From assembly GCF_050947875.1 (NCBI RefSeq), contig NW_027460346.1:5026000-5089999 (forward strand): 64,000 bases of DNA, given 5' to 3'. Below, in pieces: positions 34,363 to 44,139 of the stretch. Every line of letters starts with the position of its first letter. Within the stretch, counting starts at the first letter, position 1. Made by a program: the position numbers and the translations under genes. This DNA comes from Dermacentor variabilis. Its lineage: Eukaryota; Arthropoda; Arachnida; Ixodida; Ixodidae. The notes under the pieces were generated by a model, which worked only from the letters and a program-made list of their open reading frames with translations, was not told where the DNA came from and did no database searches.

Positions 34363-34571
34363 CGTGATTTAACGCTTCTGTAAGCCTTCAGCGATGTCTT
34401 GAAATGGCTGTTGTGGGGTTGGGTGCTTTAACTCGCACTTAGTTTCCGGTGCTGCTTCACGAGCAAGGGCGACGGCGGCGGTGGATCGCGGCTGTTCGAC
34501 GGAGAAAATATGCAATCGCGCTTTGGTTACTTCAGTTTCAGGGCGATAACTGTGTTTTTATTGTTTTCTTG

Positions 34572-34786
34572 GTGTCGCCAGGATCTGATTATGAGGCACG
34601 CCGTAGGGGGGACTTCGGGAATGTGGACCACCAGCGTTCTTTAACGTGTACCTAAATCTAAGTACGTGGATGTTTTCGCATTTCGTCCCCATCGAGATGC
34701 GACCGCCGTGGCCGGAATTCGATCCCGTGACCTCGTGCTGAGCAGCCCAACACCATAGCCACTAAGCAACCGTGTCGGGTCGTTTA
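34572..34786 (-). repeat. Ruka-type tRNA-derived SINE
   Basis: On the minus strand: A box (TTAGTGGCTATGG), B box (GGGATCGAATTCC), then the body with TTAGATTTAGGTACACG, TTAAAGAACGC and GGCGTGCCTCATAATC. It is well preserved, with a short tail toward 34572. Confidence 0.9.
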
Positions 34787-35479
34787 AACTTGGTCGCCTC
34801 GTTAACAGTCCAGAAGATACAATAAACACTAGGCTGTTGTTACTGATGGGACACGATGATGACGCGTTGACGCGATTAATGATGGGACATGCGAAAAAAT
34901 AAACATGCGGAAATCTAAGCCAGAGAATGTGGAGCAAAGCTGTGAAGTGCTCATTGTGTTTAAGCGCTTTGAACAAAGAGCTGCGTGCTAAAAAGCAGGT
35001 GACGGCGCCTTCATAAAAGGGTCACGCTTTGCACCCATGCTTTGCACGGAATCGGCTGCTGCTCTACCTATCGATGGCACTGAAATACGATCAGTGGTAC
35101 GTGTAGAACGTTCGGCGTACTCTCGCCCCAGCTATCTGCATGTTGTCTGTACAACCTGGCCTCTGTGAGCATTACAGGCTTTTGATAGGGCATGGAAACG
35201 CCTGAACTTCGAAGCGCTGATGTCTGCAACTAATGCACATGTTCACCCCAGCTAGGCCACGCGTTGTGGTCTATTCTGAAGCCTTCATGGTTATTTTCTT
35301 CTTCTTCTCTTGCTAGTGGTGCTAGCTAGTGCTTGTTCTATTTTTCTTCTTTTGCATGAAATGGGTCAAGTTTTTTTTTATGCACTATAGGCTAGAACAC
35401 AAACATTTTGTTTTGGTTCATTTTATTTTTCTATGTTGTATTTTCCCGATTGTGTTTGTTTGTTTTAGTTAGCTTGCTC
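34787..35479. other. Spacer, nothing recognised
   Basis: Mixed composition, T-rich after 35290. No coding signal. Confidence 0.3.
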
Positions 35480-35625
35480 TTTAATACATCTCTACATTCT
35501 TATTATTAACCGAGGGTCCCGTTGGAGCCTTTGACTTTGGGATCCTCGTCTGTGTATTGTCTCTTACCAATTCATTGTATTTTAAGAATAATAAACTGAA
35601 ACTGAAAACTGAATATATGTTCATG
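35480..35625 (+). repeat. Probable 3' end of a non-LTR retroelement
   Basis: The stretch closes with AATAATAAACTGAAACTGAAA (35588-35607), a short AAACTG-repeat tail carrying AATAAA, as seen at 3' ends of some tick LINEs. The preceding 100 bp (GTCCCGTTGGAGCC...) fits a 3' untranslated region. No coding part remains upstream. Confidence 0.4.
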
Positions 35626-36402
35626 TAGCTTCGCTCTTGTTGTCTCTGCTTGGAAAATGATTCCAGTGTAGCACGTGGTTTAGAAGAAATATTTAATGCC
35701 ATGCTTTGTATTTGCTTTCACACTACTAATATTGTGTCAACGTAATATGTTAATTAATTAAAAAGCGTTGCATTGGTTATTCAGCCTCCGGGCAGTACAC
35801 CAGGCGATACAATATGCTGTTTAATTCTGCATTTGAGTGCAACGGTAACAAAATTTGGGTACTAGTAAAAATGGTGGTGGCGCTAACAAACAACATAAAA
35901 TATAAAAACAATGTGCTCTCTTGACTGAGGGGGGGGGGGGTGCAAATTTTCAGCTATTGCGTCTTCTGATATTCTCACTCGCGTGCTACCGCGAAGTCAT
36001 CGAAAGACTCTGCTTGTTTAACGATGGCACATGTGAAGTACACGCAATGCAGACAGTGGTAAGACGAAAGCATGCAAACAATAAACCCTTAATTATTGCC
36101 AAAGTCTACATGTGCTATTTTTGTCAAGCTCATCGCGCCGATTTGCAAGCTTTACCGTCGCTGGCATCTCACGTGGCCGCACCTGTACGAACCACTCGCA
36201 GGCGCGACGGCGCTCCCTCAACCTACTATAAAAAAAACCCGGCATGTAAAACAGGAAGCTGTGTGCATAAAGAACGATGGTTCTCGGGCCAACAAATGAA
36301 GCTATTAGGGGCCGGGCCGTTATAATGAAAGCGGCATGCTGACGATGAGCTCCACTTTGTAGGATTTGTAGGACGCGCGCAAGCGGCAAGTCGCACGCAT
36401 GC
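35626..36402. other. Spacer, left flank of the BEL/Pao insertion
   Basis: Contains a G run at 35930-35940 and AT-rich sequence; no recognised gene. The last five bases, CATGC (36398-36402), are the target duplication of the BEL/Pao element. Confidence 0.4.
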
Positions 36403-36861
36403 TGTAAATGAATGCTCGCGCCTTTGGGCTAACTCTAATTGCTGTCGCTCTTGGACGACTCCGCTAAATTTGCTGCGCGTTAACTAAGGTGGACGGCGTC
36501 GGCCGTGCACGTGGGAGCCTCGAAGGAAGGAACTTCACTCGTTGGGATCCGTTTCGAGACTGGTTTATTTACAAAAGATAGATCGAAGAAAGGAGAAGGG
36601 AAAGGGAGAAGTTACACAAAGTCCACGTTCTCTTTTGGCCGCACCGAGGCCTTCGTCCTTGTCGGGGCGCCCGCGCCTCGCACTGAGTAGGCGGTTCGCC
36701 GAAAAGGCGGTGGAACGGATCAGGTTGTTTGTAGATGCGCCGGCCGGCACGTGCTGCAGTGGGGCGCCTCTCGTCCGTTCGCCGGCTCCCTCTTTCCCTT
36801 GTGTCGTCGGTCCCCCAACCACGGGTGCAACAATGTATGGTGCTCGCTGCGACTTTCAACA
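36403..36861 (-). repeat. BEL/Pao 3' LTR
   Basis: On the minus strand it starts TGTTGAAAGTCGCAGCGAGC at 36861 and ends GCATTCATTTACA at 36403 (TG...CA). It holds an AATAAA on the element strand near 36566-36571. It matches the other LTR base for base by eye. Confidence 0.95.
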
Positions 36862-36873
36862 TCCTCCCCCCGC
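36862..36873 (-). other. Polypurine tract of the BEL/Pao element
   Basis: Directly upstream of the 3' LTR on the element strand: GCGGGGGGAGGA. Its position and purine content are those of a plus-strand primer site. Confidence 0.8.
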
Positions 36874-36886
36874 AATGAGCGCCGGC

Positions 36887-39800
36887 TCATTCCCGGCCAC
36901 CATTGTTAGCACAGGCAGGCACCATTATCCCATGTCTCCTGTAAATCTGAGGGAACCCTTTCGTCCCACGCCGTACCTCGCTCCAGAGGCTCTGGAACAT
37001 GATCTTTGCCGTGATGGTAATGGCCGAGAGAAAGCCAAATGGGTCAAAAATGCGCGCCGAGGCCTGCAATACGAATCGCTTCGTGTCTTGCCGACTTGCC
37101 AAAAATCCAATCAGGGCGGTCATCTCAAAAACGAATTCGTCTGTGTCAGGCCTCCACTCTACACCGAGAATCTTTGTGGGGCCTAGCTCCGGTAGAGTTT
37201 TTTGGGCGCTTTCAGTCTCGGCAAACGATGCAATCAGTTCTGGGTAGTTTGATCGCCATTTCCTGAGGTTCATACCTGCAGCCTTGAGTATGGACTGCGA
37301 TTCCCTGATTATGCGCTCTGCCTCTTCTACACTGTCGGCACCAGTAACCAAGTCGTCTACATACAGGTTGTCACTCAGGATCTTGGCGGTGCGAGGAAAT
37401 TTCTCCTGTACCGTTTTGAGATGATGACTTAAGGTAGCTGCGAGGAGAAACGGGCTACATGTAACGCCGAATGGCACCCTTGTCATGCGGTACTCTTTGA
37501 TTGTAGGGAGCGCGTCGCCCTGCCCTGGTGTACTTTGATACCACAGAAAGCGGACAGCGTCGCGCGCACTCTCTGCAAGCTCGATTTGAAGGAAAGCCTT
37601 TTCTATATCGGACATTATGGCCACATTATGCACTCGGAATCGAATCAGGATGTCCGCTAGGTTTGGATTTAGATTAGGTCCTGCGAAGAGGACGTCGTTC
37701 AGTGACAGCTTTCCCGCCGCTTTGGAGGAGGCATCGAATACGACTCTCAACTTAGTTGTTTCGCTACCAGGCCGGACAACACCTCGGTGCGGCATGTAGT
37801 AAATGGGCCCCAGTGGGGACTCACCCAGTTCGTTCGCTTCCTCGGCGTGTCCAGCTTGCAGGTAGTTCCTGATAGCCTGATCGTAGTCTAGAACGGTTTC
37901 TTCATGTCGGAGCAGCTTCGCCATTAATGAGTGAAGTCTGTGCGATGCTATGCTCTTGTTGTCTGTTAAGTCTGACGCGTTTTCTTTCCATGGGAGAGCT
38001 ACTTGGTATCTACCGTTCTTCTGGGTGATGGTTTCTTCAAAGGCCCGAAGAACGCTGTCGTCTTTGGCGGTCAGCTGTGTATCGTTGACGATCCCAAGGT
38101 GCTCCAGCTCCCAGAATGACCTCAGTTGACGAGAGATTTCGTCGGGTGCTGTGGTCACACCTACCCGCATCACTCCGGTGCTCGATAGAAAGGTTGCGAC
38201 GGACGATGTAGACTCTGTGCCCTGCAATGTCCATCCAAACGCAGTCTCCATGGCCACGAGCTTCTCACCAAGACGCTTGACATTTCCTGTTGCTATATCC
38301 CAGTAGTGATCGGCCCCGATAAGCAGCTCAACTCCAACACCAGGATGGTAGCCGTCAGGCAAGGTGTCAGCAAGCTGGAGGTCTTGTTCACGAGCGATGC
38401 TAGCCGTGGAGTCGTCAGGTGGTGGGAGGAGGTCTCCGCAGATCTCGGGCACCTCTAATGCTTCGATCCGAACTCTGGTATTGTTGCGCCAGTTTCGCAG
38501 CCAGCATTCCACGCGATGACACCTTCTTTCTTCAGACGGTCTCTCGCTTCCGAAGGCGTAGATAGCTAGCTTCTCCCCTCCTATGACGCGAAGATTGAGG
38601 CGCCGGGAAACATCCTGTCGTACAAACGTTCTCTGGCTGCCACCGTCAAGCAGCATTCTCACCAGAGCGCTGTTGTGCTGGTCCTCCGCATACGCTCGTG
38701 CAGTCTGCAGAAGCACACGGGTCTTTCCCAGTGCTGGTCCCACCTGAAGCGATGATTGTACTGCTGTCTCTGCTGGTGCAGCATCTCCGATTGAAGGAGG
38801 GTGTGTCGGTCTTTGATTGAGCTCGCAGACGCCAGTTGCGTGTCGTCCAGAGCATTTGGCACACTTCAGCCACCTTGCAGTTCTACATTCAGCGGCACGG
38901 TGCTTCTTTTTCGCACACTTGTAACAGCGCCTCTCTCTTGACATCACCTCCTTTTTCTTGGCCATGGGCACGGGGGCGACACAGTTCGCTGGTTGATGTC
39001 CCTCTGCACCACAAAATGCGCATTGCGTTTCGCCGTCGGTTACGGTGAGAACAGATGCCGATGGGTTTTGCAGACGAACATCCCCTTTGATTGGCGCTTT
39101 CTGTCTGATAGCGGCGTCCTGGTACCCACGGCGTAGTGCACTCTGTGCTCTCTCTCTGCTCTCAACCTCCTCTCTCATAAAATCGAGGAAACTGAGAAGC
39201 TCGTGTTGTGGCGTTTCAGGTGAGGCAGCCTTCCGTCGGAAGTACGCCAAGCAAAGCTCACTTGGGATACTTTTACGAAGGACGGTGAGAAGCAACGTGC
39301 CGTAGGTGCTCGACGACACTCCCAGTGCCTCTAGACTTCGGACTCCCGAGCGGATTTCGTCGTAGAGGCTCCTCAGCCTTTCGATGTCCCGCAGATCATG
39401 CACTGGGCGGACGTCAAGCAAGCGCGACATGTGGTCCTCAATTATGACGTCCTCCTTCCCAAATCTCTCAATGAGGGTCTTCACTGCGATGTCGTAATTT
39501 CTATCGCTGATCGGCAACCCCTCTATGGCAGCGGCGGCTTTTCCGGTTAGATAACTGGTTAAGTATTGGAACTTCGCTATTGCAGGCAGGGTGCTGTTCT
39601 TGTGAATAGTCGATTCAAATTGGTTCCAAAATTTCTGCCACGAGCGCAGGTCCCCGCTGAATTTTCCGATTTCTAACTTCGGTAACTTGGTTGTTGCTGA
39701 TACTGGCTGGAATGTCGCAGGTGGAACGGAACCGATGTGGTATGCTTCCTGCTCTGATGCGTTGCCTGTGACTGACGGAGTTGTCGACCGGCTCTCGTTG

Positions 39801-40087
39801 GCTGTCTGACTCCTGAGAGCTCTCTTGATCTTTGTTTTGATGGAGCAGATCTTCTCCGTGTATGCAGCGCAGGCTTCTAATTCTGCATCTAATTCTTGAA
39901 GATCTATCTTCTTTTCGATGCTCTCGTTAACAGATTTCAACTCATCCGCTTGTTCGAGGATAAGGTCGAGGTGTTCCTCAAGCTCACCGACTTGGATGGT
40001 TGGCGATTGCAGTAGGTCGCTGGCAGCTGCGATGATTTTTTCGATTGCTTGTCGCAGGGCAGCTTGCTTCTTCTGTAGTCGTTCCAT
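36887..40087 (-). CDS. BEL/Pao Gag-protease-RT polyprotein, truncated C-terminus
   Basis: I chose ATG 40087 (MERLQKKQ); the frame is open back to 40135 but without an earlier ATG. Product about 1,066 residues. Order: N-terminal coiled-coil-like Gag (about 1-95); the DUF1759-type Gag core (KLPKLEIGKFSGDLRSWQKF, about 134-153); zinc knuckles CAFCGAEGHQPANC (about 356) and CYKCAKKKHRAAEC (about 388); an aspartic protease with LLDGGSQ (about 479) where retroviral enzymes have DTG/DSG; and a reverse transcriptase with VVFDASS (about 783), SDIEKAFLQI and YVDD (about 909-912). The A17-type region starts (RIFDPFGFLS), then a frame change near 36985 gives a foreign tail. The other frame still reads TAWDERVPSDLQETW before the sequence runs into the polypurine tract. 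RNase H and integrase are lost. Confidence 0.9.
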   Translation of the reverse strand: MERLQKKQAALRQAIEKIIAAASDLLQSPTIQVGELEEHLDLILEQADELKSVNESIEKKIDLQELDAELEACAAYTEKICSIKTKIKRALRSQTANESRSTTPSVTGNASEQEAYHIGSVPPATFQPVSATTKLPKLEIGKFSGDLRSWQKFWNQFESTIHKNSTLPAIAKFQYLTSYLTGKAAAAIEGLPISDRNYDIAVKTLIERFGKEDVIIEDHMSRLLDVRPVHDLRDIERLRSLYDEIRSGVRSLEALGVSSSTYGTLLLTVLRKSIPSELCLAYFRRKAASPETPQHELLSFLDFMREEVESRERAQSALRRGYQDAAIRQKAPIKGDVRLQNPSASVLTVTDGETQCAFCGAEGHQPANCVAPVPMAKKKEVMSRERRCYKCAKKKHRAAECRTARWLKCAKCSGRHATGVCELNQRPTHPPSIGDAAPAETAVQSSLQVGPALGKTRVLLQTARAYAEDQHNSALVRMLLDGGSQRTFVRQDVSRRLNLRVIGGEKLAIYAFGSERPSEERRCHRVECWLRNWRNNTRVRIEALEVPEICGDLLPPPDDSTASIAREQDLQLADTLPDGYHPGVGVELLIGADHYWDIATGNVKRLGEKLVAMETAFGWTLQGTESTSSVATFLSSTGVMRVGVTTAPDEISRQLRSFWELEHLGIVNDTQLTAKDDSVLRAFEETITQKNGRYQVALPWKENASDLTDNKSIASHRLHSLMAKLLRHEETVLDYDQAIRNYLQAGHAEEANELGESPLGPIYYMPHRGVVRPGSETTKLRVVFDASSKAAGKLSLNDVLFAGPNLNPNLADILIRFRVHNVAIMSDIEKAFLQIELAESARDAVRFLWYQSTPGQGDALPTIKEYRMTRVPFGVTCSPFLLAATLSHHLKTVQEKFPRTAKILSDNLYVDDLVTGADSVEEAERIIRESQSILKAAGMNLRKWRSNYPELIASFAETESAQKTLPELGPTKILGVEWRPDTDEFVFEMTALIGFLASRQDTKRFVLQASARIFDPFGFLSAITITAKIMFQSLWSEVRRGTKGFPQIYRRHGIMVPACANNGGRE

Positions 40088-40117
40088 GGCGCTTTCGATG
40101 TCAGCAGGCGAAGTATT

Positions 40118-40139
40118 CCCGGGTTTCGGCACCAAAAAA
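40118..40139 (-). other. Primer binding site of the BEL/Pao element
   Basis: Immediately inside the 5' LTR the element strand reads TGGTGCCGAAACCCGGGA after a short T run. TGG pairs with tRNA 3' CCA and the rest fits a tRNA T-arm and acceptor end, so it is a typical minus-strand primer site. Which tRNA is used was not determined. Confidence 0.8.
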
Positions 40140-40598
40140 TGTAAATGAATGCTCGCGCCTTTGGGCTAACTCTAATTGCTGTCGCTCTTGGACGACTCCG
40201 CTAAATTTGCTGCGCGTTAACTAAGGTGGACGGCGTCGGCCGTGCACGTGGGAGCCTCGAAGGAAGGAACTTCACTCGTTGGGATCCGTTTCGAGACTGG
40301 TTTATTTACAAAAGATAGATCGAAGAAAGGAGAAGGGAAAGGGAGAAGTTACACAAAGTCCACGTTCTCTTTTGGCCGCACCGAGGCCTTCGTCCTTGTC
40401 GGGGCGCCCGCGCCTCGCACTGAGTAGGCGGTTCGCCGAAAAGGCGGTGGAACGGATCAGGTTGTTTGTAGATGCGCCGGCCGGCACGTGCTGCAGTGGG
40501 GCGCCTCTCGTCCGTTCGCCGGCTCCCTCTTTCCCTTGTGTCGTCGGTCCCCCAACCACGGGTGCAACAATGTATGGTGCTCGCTGCGACTTTCAACA
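40140..40598 (-). repeat. BEL/Pao 5' LTR
   Basis: Same 459 bp sequence as 36403-36861, including TG...CA ends; no difference seen by eye. Confidence 0.95.
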
Positions 40599-40747
40599 CA
40601 TGCACTTCAGTCATGCCTGCACTGGAAGCAGGCGTCTTCGAACGCCGCCGCTACGCAGCTTTCAGTGGCGCGCCTATAGGCGCTGCGCATGGCGTATACT
40701 CCTCGCTTTTCCGTTCCATTAGCATTATTTCCATACTTCAGGCTATT

Positions 40748-40856
<109 letters not shown>

Positions 40857-42196
40857 GGCACCGAAATTGGGGTCGAACCCTCGACCTTTGGTCTTAAGGC
40901 ACTTGAATCCACGACCCAACATAGAGATACAGGCGAAGCGGCCATATCTCCAAGTTGTATTGCAATTGACATCATGGATGTCGAGAGTCGAACCCACGTA
41001 CTGCTTTCGGAGTGAACTAAGGAGAACTAAATTAAGACAGCGTAATAAGGTTATGTTTATTACCTTTTGTTAGGTTAGTTCATTAAGGCACTAGAACGCA
41101 CGGCTTTCGGTAGGATAAAACAATAATAGGAAGTAACAACGCGTTAGAATGAAAATTTCAAGTAATGTAATGAATGTCTCGTGCGCGCGCAGGTTTTCGG
41201 ATTCATTTTTTTTAGCATATGCTGAAGTGACTATCAAAGCTTCAATTGTCGTCATGGCGATGTCGTACGTTCGCCATCATTTCAGTAATGGCATCGCGTT
41301 GCCGACATAACTGCTTTCGTCGTTCTGTGGACGTCACTGCATCCACCGTCGGCATACTGTTGTCGCCCTGACGTAATGGTCATGAAGGACTTTTGCGAGC
41401 GACGGTAATAGCAAAGCGGGCCGATCACGGAGCCAGCATATGTCGCACATAGCCAAATCACTCCACTTCTCAGAAGGACCACTGCAGATTGTAAATATAG
41501 GTGCTTTAGGCAATAAGCTGTGTTGCTACATTGCTTAAAGGCTAATCGCTTTAACTTCGATCTGCCGGGACTGTGGAGCCGTGGTCAGCATTGTTCCCGG
41601 GTTAATAAGACCTCGGATTCGTAGTGGTGATCGGGCTCAGGCGGGAGATGGTCGACCCGAGGTTCGAATCGAGGTAGTGCTGTGTCTTTGACCGCGGCCC
41701 CGCCTGTCATCAAGGAAAAGTGCAATAGCGTGGTCGGGAGTGTCGGCACAGGACAAATTTCAAGAGCGGCTAGAGATCACAGAGTTTAATCAAAATGAGG
41801 TGAAGTGTTACAAATTAATTTGCAGCATCGCAATTGCGTTGAAGAGATCGGAAACTATTTGAATGGTGTGAGACTCTCTGGAAAAAGTTCCCTAGACGCT
41901 CGAAGGCAGAGTCTATAATCGTTTACAGTATTTTGTTACTGCGCAAAAAATATGTAAATTTTCGCCAGGGATCACTGATTTTCACTTTGAACTGCCTGTG
42001 CGTGAGAACTTTAACACAAAAAAATGATATAAATCTTAAACAAATTTTTGGAATATAGAAATAAAGTGGTAGCAAAGAATTTCAGGAGCATTCAACCAGA
42101 AATTAATTTCTGTGTTATGGCATAATTGCAACTCGCTAGCAGTTTCCATTATTTTTCTTCAGTACTTGTTCCAGCGAATTAAATATTCCGCCGTAC
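40857..42196. other. Spacer with tRNA-like B-box motifs
   Basis: 40872-40889 (GGGTCGAACCCTCGACC) and 40982-40998 (GAGAGTCGAACCCACG) are B-box-like on the minus strand, and 41660-41680 (GAGGTTCGAATCGAGG) on the plus strand. No full tRNA fold or SINE body goes with them. The remainder is AT-rich with short frames only. Confidence 0.35.
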
Positions 42197-42421
42197 GTGC
42201 CGTGGTTTATTAGTGGCGTTGCGCTTGCTAAGCACGAGGTCGTGGGGTCGAATCCCGGCCGCATGTCGATCCTGGCGAAATGCAAAAGCGCGCGTGTGCC
42301 ACGCGTAAGGCGAACCTAAAAGAACCCCTCGTGGTCGAAATTAATGCTGAGTCGCTCAATAAGGCGCACCTCATAATCAAATCGTGGTTTCGGCACGAAA
42401 AACCCCTGAATTTAATTTGTT
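42197..42421 (+). repeat. Ruka-type tRNA-derived SINE
   Basis: A-box region TTAGTGGCGTTGCGC, B box GGGGTCGAATCCC at 42244-42256, body with GGCGAAATGCAAAAGCG and CACCTCATAATCAAATCG, end in GGCACGAAAAACCCCTGAATT. It lacks part of the middle (the CACGTTAAAGAACC box is shortened to TAAAAGAACCCC). Confidence 0.9.
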
Positions 42422-44139
42422 TTTTTAATTCTGCTGTAGTTTATTGGCACAATTAGTCCAACAATTAAATTTATATATGCAAGTGTCCATTGTTCTTTGA
42501 TAAATACGTTAAGGCTACGCGGGTGCTGCAAAATTTTGCAACATTATTGAGGGGGATATGAAAAAGAAAACGGGACGTAGAAAATCGTATTATCGCTGCA
42601 TTTCTTCTTTGAACGCTATTTTCACACGCTAGTGGCTCAACCCTCGCGTTCACAGCTTCGTATATGTTTTTCCAGCACTGGACCTGGAAAATCAACTGGC
42701 GACCCGCGATCGCCTTTGGAGCCCTGTCAGAGGGAACCACCCAGGAGTAAACGCGCAACGGTTTCTGCAATAATAAAGTTCCTCCTCCTCCTCCTCCTCC
42801 TCCTCCTCCTCCTCCTCCTCCTCCTCCAGCACTATAGGGGCACACCCTGACAATTTACCTATACAGACAAGAACATCAAATATCCTAATCTGACGAGCGA
42901 AAAAAAAAACAAACGTGGTGTTACCTACGCTCTTCCTGCACTGTGCACGAACCCTGTCTGCACCCCTCCCCCCCCCCACCTTGCTCCTTTCCCAGAGACA
43001 CAATGAACCACTGTTTGGGGCTGTGCTGGAAAGTGGCTTTCTACCGAAACATTCCGGTTTCCAGAGAATTAAAGCACGCGAGGTTGGGTGCGCTTCCAGG
43101 AAAGCATGAATGGTGAGCAAAATAAACGTATCCGTTCTTTTTTTTTTTTTTTTTCACCAGATTGGTCGTAGCTGTGCGTGGACGATGCTTTCGTGAGAAC
43201 AAGGGGGACGGTTTCCCAACCATTTCTTGTGTGGTACTAACCTCTTCTCTAACGACCGGCTCCCCCGAAGGGTGGCGGAAAGCAACGTGTTCTGCTCACC
43301 CCTAAATAACTACCACTATCACTGCTATTACTGCACAAGCGGGTTCGAATAAGTGGACGTCTTGTTTTTGAAATAAAGGCGGAAGTGAGTCTCTGGACGA
43401 GGTTTTTCGGATGAAAACAGCCTTGCAGCCTACCGAATTTTGCAGACCGCAGTAACAATTATGCTAAAACCAATGGAGACATTTGCATAAGTGAAGCGAT
43501 AGCTCCACGGTTAAAATATATTTGACGCCGAACGCACATGACGTGGCTGCAGCCTTACTCTCACTCCGAATTTTTTATTGTTTTGGACCCACGGCTGCAA
43601 TTCAGGACAGACATTTCTCAGCATTTCTTTTACTTCATGCAAGAGTGACCGTGTAACACTGTTATGCAACAAACTGGTGTTTTACAGCAAAACATATCGG
43701 GGCTTTACAGGCGAACACAACAAAAGCGATTGTGTTGTGTGAGCGCCTTTGTCTTAATATATAAATTTTGCACTAAAACGTCAGTCCGAAATTTCCTACC
43801 AAGAAAAACTTAAGCAACAACTTCAACCTTGCAACGTTAGGCATTATCACAAGGTTTTTGCTATTCCTTCAGTACCATTAATAATGCACGCACATACCCC
43901 CCCCCCCCTTCCTTCATGCTAAGTTCTGTTGGCAATAGTGTTGAGTGAGTATCAGTGGATGTTCGCTTATTTTGGCGACCTACGCAAAAGTGGGAAGGCT
44001 GCGCGAACTACGTCAATGGTAAATCAAAAAGAAAGTAGCTGCATTTGGAATTTATTTCTCAAGCAAATCCAGACAATGATCGGTGAACGGGTTCTCGTCG
44101 CGGTGTACTGCAGAGAAGGTTTTCTCTTTTTTTTTATTA
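42422..44139. other. Spacer with (CCT)n at 42780-42828 and homopolymer runs
   Basis: 42760-42828 reads TTTCTGCAATAATAAAGTT followed by about 16 CCT units, which may be the 3' end and tail of a retroelement whose body (about 42620-42770) I cannot classify. Poly-A (42900-42909), poly-C (42968-42978 and 43900-43908) and poly-T (43138-43154) runs follow. No gene called. Confidence 0.4.

Larger units (their letters stand above)
36403..40598 (-). mobile_element. BEL/Pao LTR retrotransposon, complete ends, internally deleted
   Basis: Two 459 bp LTRs (36403-36861 and 40140-40598) flank one long open frame on the minus strand. A 5 bp duplication, CATGC, borders the insertion (36398-36402 and 40599-40603). 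The LTRs look identical on reading through both, so the insertion is recent. Total length is 4,196 bp, against roughly 6-7 kb for intact BEL/Pao elements; the difference is the missing RNase H and integrase region. The copy could move only with enzymes supplied by a relative. Confidence 0.95.

Noticed and set aside
36505..37186. Open frames of 61-214 codons over the BEL/Pao LTR and antisense pol
   Set aside because: They are repeated identically in the other LTR or lie antisense to the polyprotein; no separate gene is supported.
41612..41700. tRNA-like sequence with GGTTCGAATCGAGG
   Set aside because: A B-box-like motif is present but no A box, anticodon arm or acceptor stem could be paired.
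42692..43120. Open frame with poly-Glu run
   Set aside because: The Glu run is the (CCT)n microsatellite read on the minus strand.
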